Assembly: GCF_000384295.1 (NCBI RefSeq)
Contig: NZ_KB913037.1
Span: forward strand, 908,762-972,761
Direction: 5' to 3'
Length of the DNA: 64,000 nucleotides
From: Amycolatopsis balhimycina FH 1894
GTDB lineage: Bacteria > Actinomycetota > Actinomycetes > Mycobacteriales > Pseudonocardiaceae
The notes under the pieces were generated by a model. That model did not search any database and was not told the origin of the DNA. It saw only the letters and a list, made by a program, of their open reading frames with translations. Positions within the stretch are counted from its first letter, which is position 1; each line of letters begins with the position of its first letter. The translations under genes and the position numbers were made by a program. This document shows positions 18,520 through 25,895 of this stretch, in pieces.

Positions 18520-19211
18520 CAGCACGCCTCCTGCAGTTCGGGCTCCTTCGCCGCGACGCCCACGACGACGCCCGCCAGGGCGAGCAGCACCGGCAGCCCG
18601 GCCGGCAGGAACGGCGTCGCGGCCAGCGCCACCACCACCCCGGCCAGCACCGGCAGCCGCGCCGCTCGGTCCCGCAGTGACGGCAGCACCAGCGCCAGCA
18701 GCACCGCCGGGAACGCCGCGTCCAGGCCGAACACGTCCGTGTCGCTGATCGCCGTCCCGGCGAACGCGCCGGCGACCACGCCGAGGTTCCAGCAGGCGAA
18801 CAGGCCGATCCCGCAGGCCCAGTACGCCGCACGGCGGCGGTGCGCCTCGCGCTGGGCCAGGGCGAACGCGACCGATTCGTCGATCATCAGGTGGCTGCCG
18901 GCCAGCCGGGCCGTCCACCGCTTGCCCAGGACGTCGCCGATCGCGAAGCCGAACGGCAGGTGGCGCGCGTTGGCCAGCAGGCCGGCGAGCACGGCCGCGA
19001 ACGGGTTGCCGCCGGCGGCCACGATGCCGACGAACATGAACTGCGACGCCCCGGCGAAGACCAGCAGCGACATCAGCATCGGCAGCCACAGCGGAAAGCC
19101 CGAGCTCACCGCGATGGCGCCGTAGGAGACCCCCACGAGACAATCGGCGAGACAGACCAGGCCGATGTCACGGGCGAGGCCCCGATCGAGTGTTCGCCAT
19201 ATCGAACGCAT
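18519..19211 (-). CDS. azlC: AzlC-family branched-chain amino acid exporter
   Basis: A 230-residue membrane protein of the AzlC family with about five to six hydrophobic segments. Family features include GVSYGAIAVSSGFPLW, FAGASQFMFVGIVAAGGN and NARHLPFGFAIGD. With AzlD it should form an exporter of branched-chain amino acids in the cytoplasmic membrane. The gene diverges from an XRE/cupin regulator across a 68-bp gap holding a perfect palindrome, a common arrangement for azlCD. Confidence 0.9.
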   Translation of the reverse strand: MRSIWRTLDRGLARDIGLVCLADCLVGVSYGAIAVSSGFPLWLPMLMSLLVFAGASQFMFVGIVAAGGNPFAAVLAGLLANARHLPFGFAIGDVLGKRWTARLAGSHLMIDESVAFALAQREAHRRRAAYWACGIGLFACWNLGVVAGAFAGTAISDTDVFGLDAAFPAVLLALVLPSLRDRAARLPVLAGVVVALAATPFLPAGLPVLLALAGVVVGVAAKEPELQEAC

Positions 19212-19237
19212 GTATTCTACAGTGAACGACAGGCCAC

Positions 19238-19257
19238 CTGTTCGTCAAGACGAACAG
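19238..19257. promoter_or_regulatory. Palindromic operator between azlC and XRE/cupin regulator
   Basis: CTGTTCGTC-AA-GACGAACAG is a perfect 9-2-9 inverted repeat located 26 bp upstream of azlC and 22 bp upstream of the regulator start. It is a likely binding site for the divergently encoded XRE-family regulator controlling both directions. Confidence 0.75.
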
Positions 19258-19279
19258 ATCGACCGATGGAGCGAACGGA

Positions 19280-19843
19280 ATGTCACAGGAGACCACCGGA
19301 GCACCGCTGGAGATCATCGCGGCGTCGCTGCGCCGCGAGCGGACCCGCGCGGGACTGTCCCTGACCGAGGTCGCGCGCCGCGCCGGCCTGGCCAAGTCGA
19401 CGCTGTCGCAGCTCGAGTCCGGCACCGGCAATCCCAGCGTCGAGACGCTGTGGGCGCTCGGCGTCGCCCTCGACGTCCCGTTTTCCCGGCTGGTCGAGCC
19501 GGAGCGGCCGAAGGTCCGCGTGGTCCGCGCCGGCAAGGGCCCGACGGTGTTCGCCGAGCACTCCGACTACGCGTGCACCCTGCTGTCGGCGTGTCCCACC
19601 GGCGCCCGGCGGGACATCTACATCGTCCGCGGTGAGCCGGGCACGCCGCGGCGCTCCGACCCGCACATGACCGGCGTGGTCGAGCACATCGTGCTCTGTG
19701 CGGGCCGGGCGCGCATCGGCGTCCTGGACGCCCCGGAGGAACTGCACCCGGGCGACTACATCTCCTACCCCGGCGACGTCCCCCACATCTTCGAAGCCCT
19801 CGAGCCGGGTACCTACGGCGTCGAGATCTCCGAGTACATCTAG
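19280..19843 (+). CDS. XRE-family regulator with cupin sensor domain
   Basis: A 187-residue protein with an N-terminal helix-turn-helix (LSLTEVARRAGLAKSTLSQLESGTGNPSVETLWAL at about 25-59; the recognition region is GLAKSTLSQLE) and a C-terminal cupin domain (HPGDYISYPGDVPHIFEAL). Such regulators bind a small ligand in the cupin and commonly sit beside azlCD. Divergence from azlC and the palindrome at 19238 suggest control of amino-acid export. The stop is 18 bp from the end of a convergent gene. Confidence 0.9.
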   Translation: MSQETTGAPLEIIAASLRRERTRAGLSLTEVARRAGLAKSTLSQLESGTGNPSVETLWALGVALDVPFSRLVEPERPKVRVVRAGKGPTVFAEHSDYACTLLSACPTGARRDIYIVRGEPGTPRRSDPHMTGVVEHIVLCAGRARIGVLDAPEELHPGDYISYPGDVPHIFEALEPGTYGVEISEYI

Positions 19844-19860
19844 GACGTACATCCAGGACG

Positions 19861-20961
19861 TCACGCGGTCTCTCCGCCGGCCTCCGCCTTCGGACCGGTC
19901 AGCAGTTCCGCCTCCAGACAGGCCCTCCGGTTCCGGATCCGGGCCTCCTCCGTCTCGCTCCGCAGTCGCGCCTCGCGCATCGGATCGCACGAGGAGCAGT
20001 GCGCCAGCTCCGCCTCGTACAGCGTGCCGTCCGTCGGGAGGGTCACCTGCCGGGCGTCCATGACCTCCTCGAGCGGCCGCGGCAGCACGTCGCCGACGCG
20101 CTCCATGGCGCGCTCGAGTTCCGCCGCCTTGTCCTCGATGGACCGCCAAGGCGTGTCGCCGATGCGCCACTCGATCGACTCGACCCTGCTCGACGCGGAG
20201 TACACCTCCAGCACCCGCCGCACGTAGTAAGTGACGGCGTAGCAAGGGTTTTCGTTGCGGAGGGTCCGCCGCGTCGTCGTCTGGCTGTCGGCTTCGTCGA
20301 AGGTGGAGACCACGACCGACCGTTCCGCCTCGGTGGACTGTGCGGCGGTGATCGCGTTCTGGGTGAACTGGGAACTCGCCGTCCGCACCGAGGCACCGCT
20401 GGCCACCGTCGTCTCGGTCGCGACCCCGAATTCGCCGCTCACCTGGGGTGCGCCGAAGAAGCCGGCGAGCCCGCCGCCCACGGATACCGACGTGTCGGCC
20501 CGCGTGCGGATGTCCACCAGGCTGTTCGTGTACGCCGACGCCGACGAGAACCTGCTGGTCTCGGACAGCGCGCTCATCGTCTGCCGGAACGACGAATGCA
20601 CCGACAGCCGTTGCTCCGCGGCCCGCACCCGGCGGTACCGGTCGAATTCGGAAACCTCCACCGACTCGCCGGGCAGCAGGGTGACCGTGTACAGCAAGGG
20701 CCCCTGCTGCCTGCCCACCAGGCTGAGCGCGTGCTGGTAAGTGATCCTGATTTCCAGCCGGCCCTGGTCGAACCGGTCGAGCGCGAACACCCGGCCCTCG
20801 TAGAAGTACTGGGCCCGGTCGTAGGGCAGCCAGGGAACCGGTGCCGGGCCGCCGCATTCGCCCGGGATCGGCTCCTCACACCCGCCGCCACAGCCGGAAC
20901 AATCACCGCACCCTTTCCGTTTCTCCCCCGCAGCAGGGTGCTTCTTCTCTTTCGCGGCCAT
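19861..20961 (-). CDS. Cys-rich protein of unknown function in the CHAT/sigma locus
   Basis: A 366-residue protein that I do not recognise. The N-terminus is basic and Cys-rich, with C18, C21, C24, C28 and C36 (KGCGDCSGCGGGCEEP), and a second CxxC (HCSSC) lies near the C-terminus, so metal binding or disulfides are possible. The middle (about 110-235) is Ser/Thr/Ala/Gly-rich with many small hydroxylated residues and little hydrophobic content (SETSRFSSASAYTNSL, ETTVASGASVRTASSQF). The C-terminal 60 residues are charged and probably helical. No signal peptide or membrane segment is evident. It is the last gene of a leftward group (subtilase-like, sigma factor, beta-rich protein, this gene), 80 bp after its neighbour. 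Confidence 0.75.
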   Translation of the reverse strand: MAAKEKKHPAAGEKRKGCGDCSGCGGGCEEPIPGECGGPAPVPWLPYDRAQYFYEGRVFALDRFDQGRLEIRITYQHALSLVGRQQGPLLYTVTLLPGESVEVSEFDRYRRVRAAEQRLSVHSSFRQTMSALSETSRFSSASAYTNSLVDIRTRADTSVSVGGGLAGFFGAPQVSGEFGVATETTVASGASVRTASSQFTQNAITAAQSTEAERSVVVSTFDEADSQTTTRRTLRNENPCYAVTYYVRRVLEVYSASSRVESIEWRIGDTPWRSIEDKAAELERAMERVGDVLPRPLEEVMDARQVTLPTDGTLYEAELAHCSSCDPMREARLRSETEEARIRNRRACLEAELLTGPKAEAGGETA

Positions 20962-21041
20962 TTTTCCTCCTCCGTTCCGGCACCCTTCATGCCGTTATCG
21001 GACGGGGGACGGAACTGCGGCCGTGATACGCGGCGGAACCG

Positions 21042-21503
21042 CTAGACTGCCGTCCAGTCCGTGAGCACGATGTGTCCCGTCCCGACGCGCAGACGCAGCC
21101 TGAACCGTCCCGCCGGCTTGGGCCGGACGACGAACCAGCCGACTTCGTCGACCGGCACGGTCATGACGGTCCCGTCGCGGGTTTCGACGTCGAGTTCGCC
21201 CGGCTGCGCGGGCACGACCTGCCCGTGGAGGTCGCCGGAGCCGACCTCGAGCTCGATCGTGAAGTCGCGGCCGGAAAAGGTGAGCGCACGCAATGGGGCC
21301 GAGTCGGCGCGCACCTCCGTCGACCGCCCGGCGGTGACGGAATCGTAGGAAAGCGTGGCGAGTTCCGCGTCGAGATCGCGCCACGAGAACGCGGCTTTGC
21401 CTGCCTCGACGAACCGGGCGGGCACCTCCCGCGCAGTCCGGAGCGCCTCGCCCAGCTCGGCGAGCAGCTCTTCGTCGCCCCTCCAGTGGTCCGCCATGGC
21501 CAT
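21042..21503 (-). CDS. Small beta-rich protein coupled to sigma factor
   Basis: A 153-residue protein with a helical start (DEELLAELGEALRTAREVPARFVEAGKAAF; the repeated AL/EA pattern is at about 10-35) and a beta-strand-rich C-terminal part (FTIELEVGSGDLHGQVVPAQ then VRPKPAGRFRLRLRV) resembling the carboxypeptidase-regulatory or Ig-like folds. ATG 21503 overlaps the sigma-factor stop as TGATG, so the two are made together. A tightly coupled partner of a sigma factor is often its anti-sigma or regulator; here that is only inference, since no zinc-finger anti-sigma motif is present. Confidence 0.75.
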   Translation of the reverse strand: MAMADHWRGDEELLAELGEALRTAREVPARFVEAGKAAFSWRDLDAELATLSYDSVTAGRSTEVRADSAPLRALTFSGRDFTIELEVGSGDLHGQVVPAQPGELDVETRDGTVMTVPVDEVGWFVVRPKPAGRFRLRLRVGTGHIVLTDWTAV

Positions 21504-22072
21504 CACGCTTCCCCGGGATCGACGAACGACGCCAAGGCCCGGCTGCCGCGGAGCGCGGCGAGGCACCGCGAGCGGGACGGGCCGATCCCCCCGATCGGCA
21601 TGGCCAGTCTCCCCGAAATCTCGGCGTAGGGCAGCCGCGGATCGCTGAACAGGAGGGTCAGGAGCTCCCGGCAGCGGGACGGCAGCTCGGCGAACGCCTG
21701 GCGCAGCGCGATGAACCGCTCCTGCTTCAGCAACTCGGCATCGGCCTCCGGAGCCGCCTCGTCGACGAGCCGGCCGTCGTCGGGCACGGGCTGCGTCCGC
21801 TGCTGCTCCCGCAGGAACCGCAGGCATTCCCGGCGGGTGACGGTCGCCACCCAGCCCGGCAGCGCGGCCGGCTCACGCACCGACGGCAGGCCTTCGACGA
21901 GCCTGAGCCACACGCTCGCCCCGACGTCGTCGCAGTCGGCCGGGGACAGCCGGTAGCGGCGGCAGATCGACCACACCAGGGGCGCGTACCGCTCGACGAG
22001 CTGGTCCCAGGCCCGGTTGTCGCCGTCCCGCGCCCGCTTGACCAGCGCGATCACGGCAGGATCGTCTCGCAT
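21503..22072 (-). CDS. ECF-like sigma-70 family RNA polymerase sigma factor
   Basis: A 189-residue sigma factor with region 2 (RDGDNRAWDQLVERYAPLVWSICRRY through WLRLVEGL, about 15-62) and region 4 (LTLLFSDPRLPYAEISGRL then IGPSRSRCLAALRG), joined by a linker rich in Asp/Glu. It lacks regions 1 and 3, as in ECF sigma factors. ATG 22072 has GAGG about 7 nt upstream. It sits 26 bp after a subtilase-like gene and overlaps a small partner. Such sigma factors are usually inactive until released, and a divergent TPR-CHAT protease gene makes proteolytic release a reasonable hypothesis. Confidence 0.88.
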   Translation of the reverse strand: MRDDPAVIALVKRARDGDNRAWDQLVERYAPLVWSICRRYRLSPADCDDVGASVWLRLVEGLPSVREPAALPGWVATVTRRECLRFLREQQRTQPVPDDGRLVDEAAPEADAELLKQERFIALRQAFAELPSRCRELLTLLFSDPRLPYAEISGRLAMPIGGIGPSRSRCLAALRGSRALASFVDPGEA

Positions 22073-22098
22073 GGCACCACCTCGGGTCGAAGGGCCGG

Positions 22099-22956
22099 TC
22101 AGCGCTTGCCGCACGCGATATCGTGGGCGATCTTGCCCGTGACGGCGGCGGCGGCGAACGACGTCCCGCTCCACCGCGCGAAACCCTCGAAGTTCTGCTC
22201 CGACGCGTCGGACAGCCGCACCGGCTTGTCGAGGTAGTAGCCGTTGACCTGCAGGCCGTCGGCTTCGGTGTCGACCCAGTCCCGTTTCATGCTGAAGTCC
22301 GCGCCGGCCGCCCCGACGGCGAGGACACCGTTCATCGCCGCGGGCCAGATCTGCCACGGCGGCCGGGCGATGTGGCCGAGGTTGCCCGCGGCGGCCACGA
22401 CGAAGGTGGCGTGCCCGGCCCAGACCGAATAGATGCCCTTCCGGTCGGGCTCCGCCGCCACGCCGTCCTCGGCCTCGATCTGATCTTTCGGGAAATCGGG
22501 GTGCCAATACAGCGGTGTGTCCACGATGCCGACGCGAACCGGGTTCTCCGCCGTGACCTCGTAGGTGTTACCGGGCGGGTCGATCCGGTCACCGAAATCG
22601 GGATCACCGAGCCCCTTGTGCTGCGGGTAGCCGATCAAGGTGTCCCGGTTCTTCCCGATCGCCGGAAGGGCTCCGAGTTCGCTCGCGAACTGATTGCGCA
22701 CCTCGTACAACAGCACGTCGAGATCGGTGAACTGCCGGCCGCCGCGGCGCTCGAGCGCGGAGATCTCCTGCCAATACTTCGCGCGGGTCTTCGTCGCGAA
22801 CTCCGCGATTCCGGCCAGGTCCCTTATCAAGGACAACTGCAGCACGTCGTCGGTCTCCGGTTCCGTTGCTCCCGCCCAGACCCGGAGATCCTTCAGTTTG
22901 TTTCCCACGTCTTCGACGTACCGGGAGTCGACAATCAGTTCGGTCTGCACAGTCAT
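22099..22956 (-). CDS. Subtilase (S8)-like protein with internal deletion
   Basis: A 285-residue protein with an unusual N-terminal region (1-135, mixed helical) followed by a compressed subtilase core. The catalytic Asp is D146 in VGIVDTPLYWHPDF, His is H182 in WAGHATFV, the oxyanion Asn is N192 in VVAAAGN, and Ser is S266 in WSGTSFAAAAVTG. His and Asn are only 10 residues apart, against about 90 in subtilisin, so about 80 residues of the central sheet are missing in frame. All four active-site motifs remain, but activity is doubtful. No secretion signal is seen. ATG 22956 has GGAAGG 6 nt upstream. It heads the leftward operon and diverges from the CHAT gene. Confidence 0.82.
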   Translation of the reverse strand: MTVQTELIVDSRYVEDVGNKLKDLRVWAGATEPETDDVLQLSLIRDLAGIAEFATKTRAKYWQEISALERRGGRQFTDLDVLLYEVRNQFASELGALPAIGKNRDTLIGYPQHKGLGDPDFGDRIDPPGNTYEVTAENPVRVGIVDTPLYWHPDFPKDQIEAEDGVAAEPDRKGIYSVWAGHATFVVAAAGNLGHIARPPWQIWPAAMNGVLAVGAAGADFSMKRDWVDTEADGLQVNGYYLDKPVRLSDASEQNFEGFARWSGTSFAAAAVTGKIAHDIACGKR

Positions 22957-23071
22957 GATCTGCCTTCCGCTCGTACTCGGCCCATGCTCGACGGAGGCGT
23001 CCCTCACCCGTTTGATTCCAGCATCGGAAAATTAGTTCCGGATACCGCCAACACGGTTCATGCTGTCAGGC

Positions 23072-25696
23072 ATGAACCCGACCGCGGCCCTCGATCAGGC
23101 ACTCGAGGCGTTGCGCCGTGCCGACGTCGACGCCGGTCGCGCCGTGCCGGTCGCGGAACGGGCCAAACGGCAGGCCGACGCCGAGGGCGACGACGCCGCG
23201 GCCTCGATCGCCGAGCGGGCCTGGGGCCGCGCATTGCTGCAATGCGGGAACGTCGACAGCGCGATCAGTCACCTGCGAGATTCCGTAGAATTCGCGGAGA
23301 AATCCGGCTCCCCCGCGCTCGCCGGCGAAACACGAATCCCGCTCGCGGCGGCACTGCTCCAGCGCGGAGAACCCCACGAAGCGCTGCGGAACATCGACGA
23401 CGCCGTCGCTTCGCTCACCGGGGCCGGGCACGCGCGGGCGCGCGCCCAGCGCGCCGACATCCTGCACCAGATCGGCAGGCTGACCGAGGCCCACACCGAG
23501 TACGAGTCCGCCATTTCGCTGCTGCGTGACGGCGGTGACCTGCTGAACCTGCAACGCGCGTTGGTCAACCGCGGCATCCTGCACACCGAACGGTACGTCT
23601 TCCCCGCCGCCGAGGCCGACCTGGAGGAGGCCCGCGAGCTGGCCGGGCGGCTCGGCCGGAAACTGGCCACGGCGATCATCGACGAGAACCTCGGCTTCCT
23701 CGAGACCGTGCGCGGCGACGTTCCCGCCGCGCTCGCCCGGCTCGGCCGGGCCGAGCAGGCGATCGGCGAACTGGGCGGCCAGCTCGGCCCGGTGTTCTCC
23801 GACCAGGCCGAACTGCTGCTGTCGGTGGGCGCGCGCGGCGAGGCCGCCGACGCCGCCCAGCGAGCCGTCCTCGCGTTCGAACGGGACCAGCGGCACCTGC
23901 TCGTGCCCGCCGCGCGCCTGTTGCTCACCCAAGCCGCGGTGCTCGGCCGCGACTGGACGACCGCGCTGGACCAGGCGCGCCAGGCCCACCGGGACTTCGT
24001 CGCCCAGCAGCGCGCGGAATGGGCGGCGCTGGCCCAGCTGGGCGTGCTGCGGGCCCAGCTGGCGCTCGGGCATGACACGCCGATCTCCGGCGAGGACGCC
24101 GAGACCATGGTGGCCACCCTGAGCTCGGCGGGCTGGCCCGCCGCGGCCCTCGAAGCCCACCTCGCCGCCGCCCGGCTGGCCGGCTCCCGCGCCGAAGCCA
24201 AGCGGAGCCGGTTCCACCTCCACCGCGCCGGCGCGGTGGACCGGCGCGGGCCGGCCGCGCTTCGCGCGCGCGGCTGGTACGCGCGGGCCCTGCTGGCCTG
24301 GGAGGACGGGAACGCCCAGGCCACGGACCGGGCGGTGCGGGCCGGGCTGCGCATCCTCGACGAGCACGCCGCGTCGCTCGGGGCGACCGACCTGCGGGCC
24401 CATTCCGCCGCGCACCGCAGCGAGCTGAGCGAACTCGGGCTGCGGCTCGCCCTCCGCTCCGGCGAGCCGGCACGGGTCTTCGAGTGGGCCGAACGCGGCC
24501 GGGCCGGCCGGCTCGCCCACCGGCCGGTGCGCCCGCCCGACGACCCGGAGCTCGCCGCCCTGCTCGCCGAACTGCGCGCCACGGTCCGGGAGATCGACCA
24601 GCCCGGGCGCGCGGCGCCGGACCTGCGGCACCGGCAGTCCCTGCTCGAACGCCGGATCCGGGACCGGGCGCGGCTCTACCCGGGCGTGCCCGGGCAGCCG
24701 CCGGCCACCCCGGTCAAGGTCGCCGACCTCGACCTCGGCGATCGCGCGCTCATCGAGTTCGCGCGGGCGGACGGCGCCCTGCACGCCCTCAGCCTGGTCG
24801 GCGGGCGGCTGCGGCTGCGGGCGCTGGGCGCCGCCGACGACGACGTCGCCGAGCTGGTGGCCCGCCTGGCGTTCGCCCTCCGGCGCCTCGCGCACCGCAC
24901 CGGCAGCGCGCAGTCCCGGGCCGCCGCGCTGACGTTGCTGCAGCGGACCGCGGAGGTGCTGGACCGGACCCTTTTCGGGCTCCTGCCGGAGATCGGTGAC
25001 CGGCCGCTCGTCCTGGTGCCGACCGGTTCGCTGCACAGTGTGCCGTGGTCGGTGCTGCCGTCCTGCTCGGGGCGTCCGGTCACGGTGTCGCCGTCGGCCA
25101 CGCTGTGGCACGCCGCCGCCGAACGCCGCGACGCGGTCCTCGGCACGGTCGCGGTCGCCGCCGGGCCCGGCCTGGCCGGAGCCCACGACGAAGCACAGGC
25201 CGTGGCGGCGTTGCACGGCGTCGCCCCGCTCGCGGGCGAAGCCGCCACCGTCGAGGCCGTGCTGAAGGCCGTGGGCACGGCCGACACCCTGCACCTGGCC
25301 GCGCACGGCAGGCTCGCCGTGGACCAGCCGCTGTTCTCCGACCTGCGGCTGCACGACGGCCCGCTCGTCGTGCACGACCTGGAACGGCTCGACCGGGTGC
25401 CGCGGACCGTCGTGCTCGCCTCCTGCGACAGTGGCCGGTCGGTGGTGTGCACGGGGGACGAGCTCCTCGGCCTCAGCGCCACGTTCATGGGATCGGGCAC
25501 GGTTCACCTCATCGCGTCCGTGGTTCCCGTGCCCGACGCGGAAACCCGGCCGCTGATGGTCGAATTCCACCGGGGGCTCGCGCGCGGCGCCGCGCCGGCG
25601 GCCGCGCTGGCCGACGCCCAGAAGTCGTTGCGCGGCAACGGGCTGGAAGCGCTCGTCGCCGCCGCGGGATTCGGCTGTTTCGGAGCCGGTCATTGA
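23072..25696 (+). CDS. TPR-repeat CHAT-domain protease
   Basis: An 874-residue cytoplasmic protein. The N-terminal two thirds (about 1-480) is an array of TPR-like helical pairs (repeated Ala/Leu/Gly pattern, for example DAIAHLRD-type segments and SEYAE-like pairs from about residue 60 onward). The C-terminal third is a CHAT caspase-like protease domain with the dyad His745 in LHLAAHGRL and Cys785 in LASCDSGR, followed by GDELLGLSATFMGSGTVHLI. The dyad is intact. CHAT proteases act as regulated proteases in conflict systems; the TPR part usually senses a partner. Start at ATG 23072 rather than 23060 is tentative. It diverges from the subtilase/sigma operon (115-bp gap) and precedes lodA-like genes. 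Confidence 0.9.
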   Translation: MNPTAALDQALEALRRADVDAGRAVPVAERAKRQADAEGDDAAASIAERAWGRALLQCGNVDSAISHLRDSVEFAEKSGSPALAGETRIPLAAALLQRGEPHEALRNIDDAVASLTGAGHARARAQRADILHQIGRLTEAHTEYESAISLLRDGGDLLNLQRALVNRGILHTERYVFPAAEADLEEARELAGRLGRKLATAIIDENLGFLETVRGDVPAALARLGRAEQAIGELGGQLGPVFSDQAELLLSVGARGEAADAAQRAVLAFERDQRHLLVPAARLLLTQAAVLGRDWTTALDQARQAHRDFVAQQRAEWAALAQLGVLRAQLALGHDTPISGEDAETMVATLSSAGWPAAALEAHLAAARLAGSRAEAKRSRFHLHRAGAVDRRGPAALRARGWYARALLAWEDGNAQATDRAVRAGLRILDEHAASLGATDLRAHSAAHRSELSELGLRLALRSGEPARVFEWAERGRAGRLAHRPVRPPDDPELAALLAELRATVREIDQPGRAAPDLRHRQSLLERRIRDRARLYPGVPGQPPATPVKVADLDLGDRALIEFARADGALHALSLVGGRLRLRALGAADDDVAELVARLAFALRRLAHRTGSAQSRAAALTLLQRTAEVLDRTLFGLLPEIGDRPLVLVPTGSLHSVPWSVLPSCSGRPVTVSPSATLWHAAAERRDAVLGTVAVAAGPGLAGAHDEAQAVAALHGVAPLAGEAATVEAVLKAVGTADTLHLAAHGRLAVDQPLFSDLRLHDGPLVVHDLERLDRVPRTVVLASCDSGRSVVCTGDELLGLSATFMGSGTVHLIASVVPVPDAETRPLMVEFHRGLARGAAPAAALADAQKSLRGNGLEALVAAAGFGCFGAGH

Positions 25697-25708
25697 AATC
25701 GCTCGGTG

Positions 25709-25798
25709 TACTAATCCGGCCAAAAGTAGGCCGACCCCCCGCGCGGGACGCAACCGTTGCTACAAAGCCATTCGGCCGTGACTGTGGTCGGATTAGTA
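25709..25798. promoter_or_regulatory. Inverted repeat and putative control region upstream of lodA-like gene
   Basis: In the 199-bp gap between the CHAT gene and the oxidase gene, TACTAATCCG (25709-25718) and its exact complement CGGATTAGTA (25789-25798) form 10-bp arms 70 bp apart. Inside the left half a small hairpin CGGCC-AAAAGTA-GGCCG (25717-25733) could end CHAT transcription. A direct repeat GTAACG follows (about 25796 and 25811). Together these suggest the oxidase genes have their own regulated promoter. Confidence 0.55.
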
Positions 25799-25895
25799 AC
25801 GATCGGCACAGTAACGTTCTTTTCCCGGCCGCGACTCTGGAGGTCGAGGCGGCGTGAAACCGTGGTTCGCGAGATTTCTGTCGAGGTGGGCTCAA

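Noticed and set aside
23066..25753. Long minus-strand open frame opposite the CHAT gene
   Set aside because: Gly/Arg-rich antisense shadow; the plus-strand frame carries TPR and CHAT motifs.
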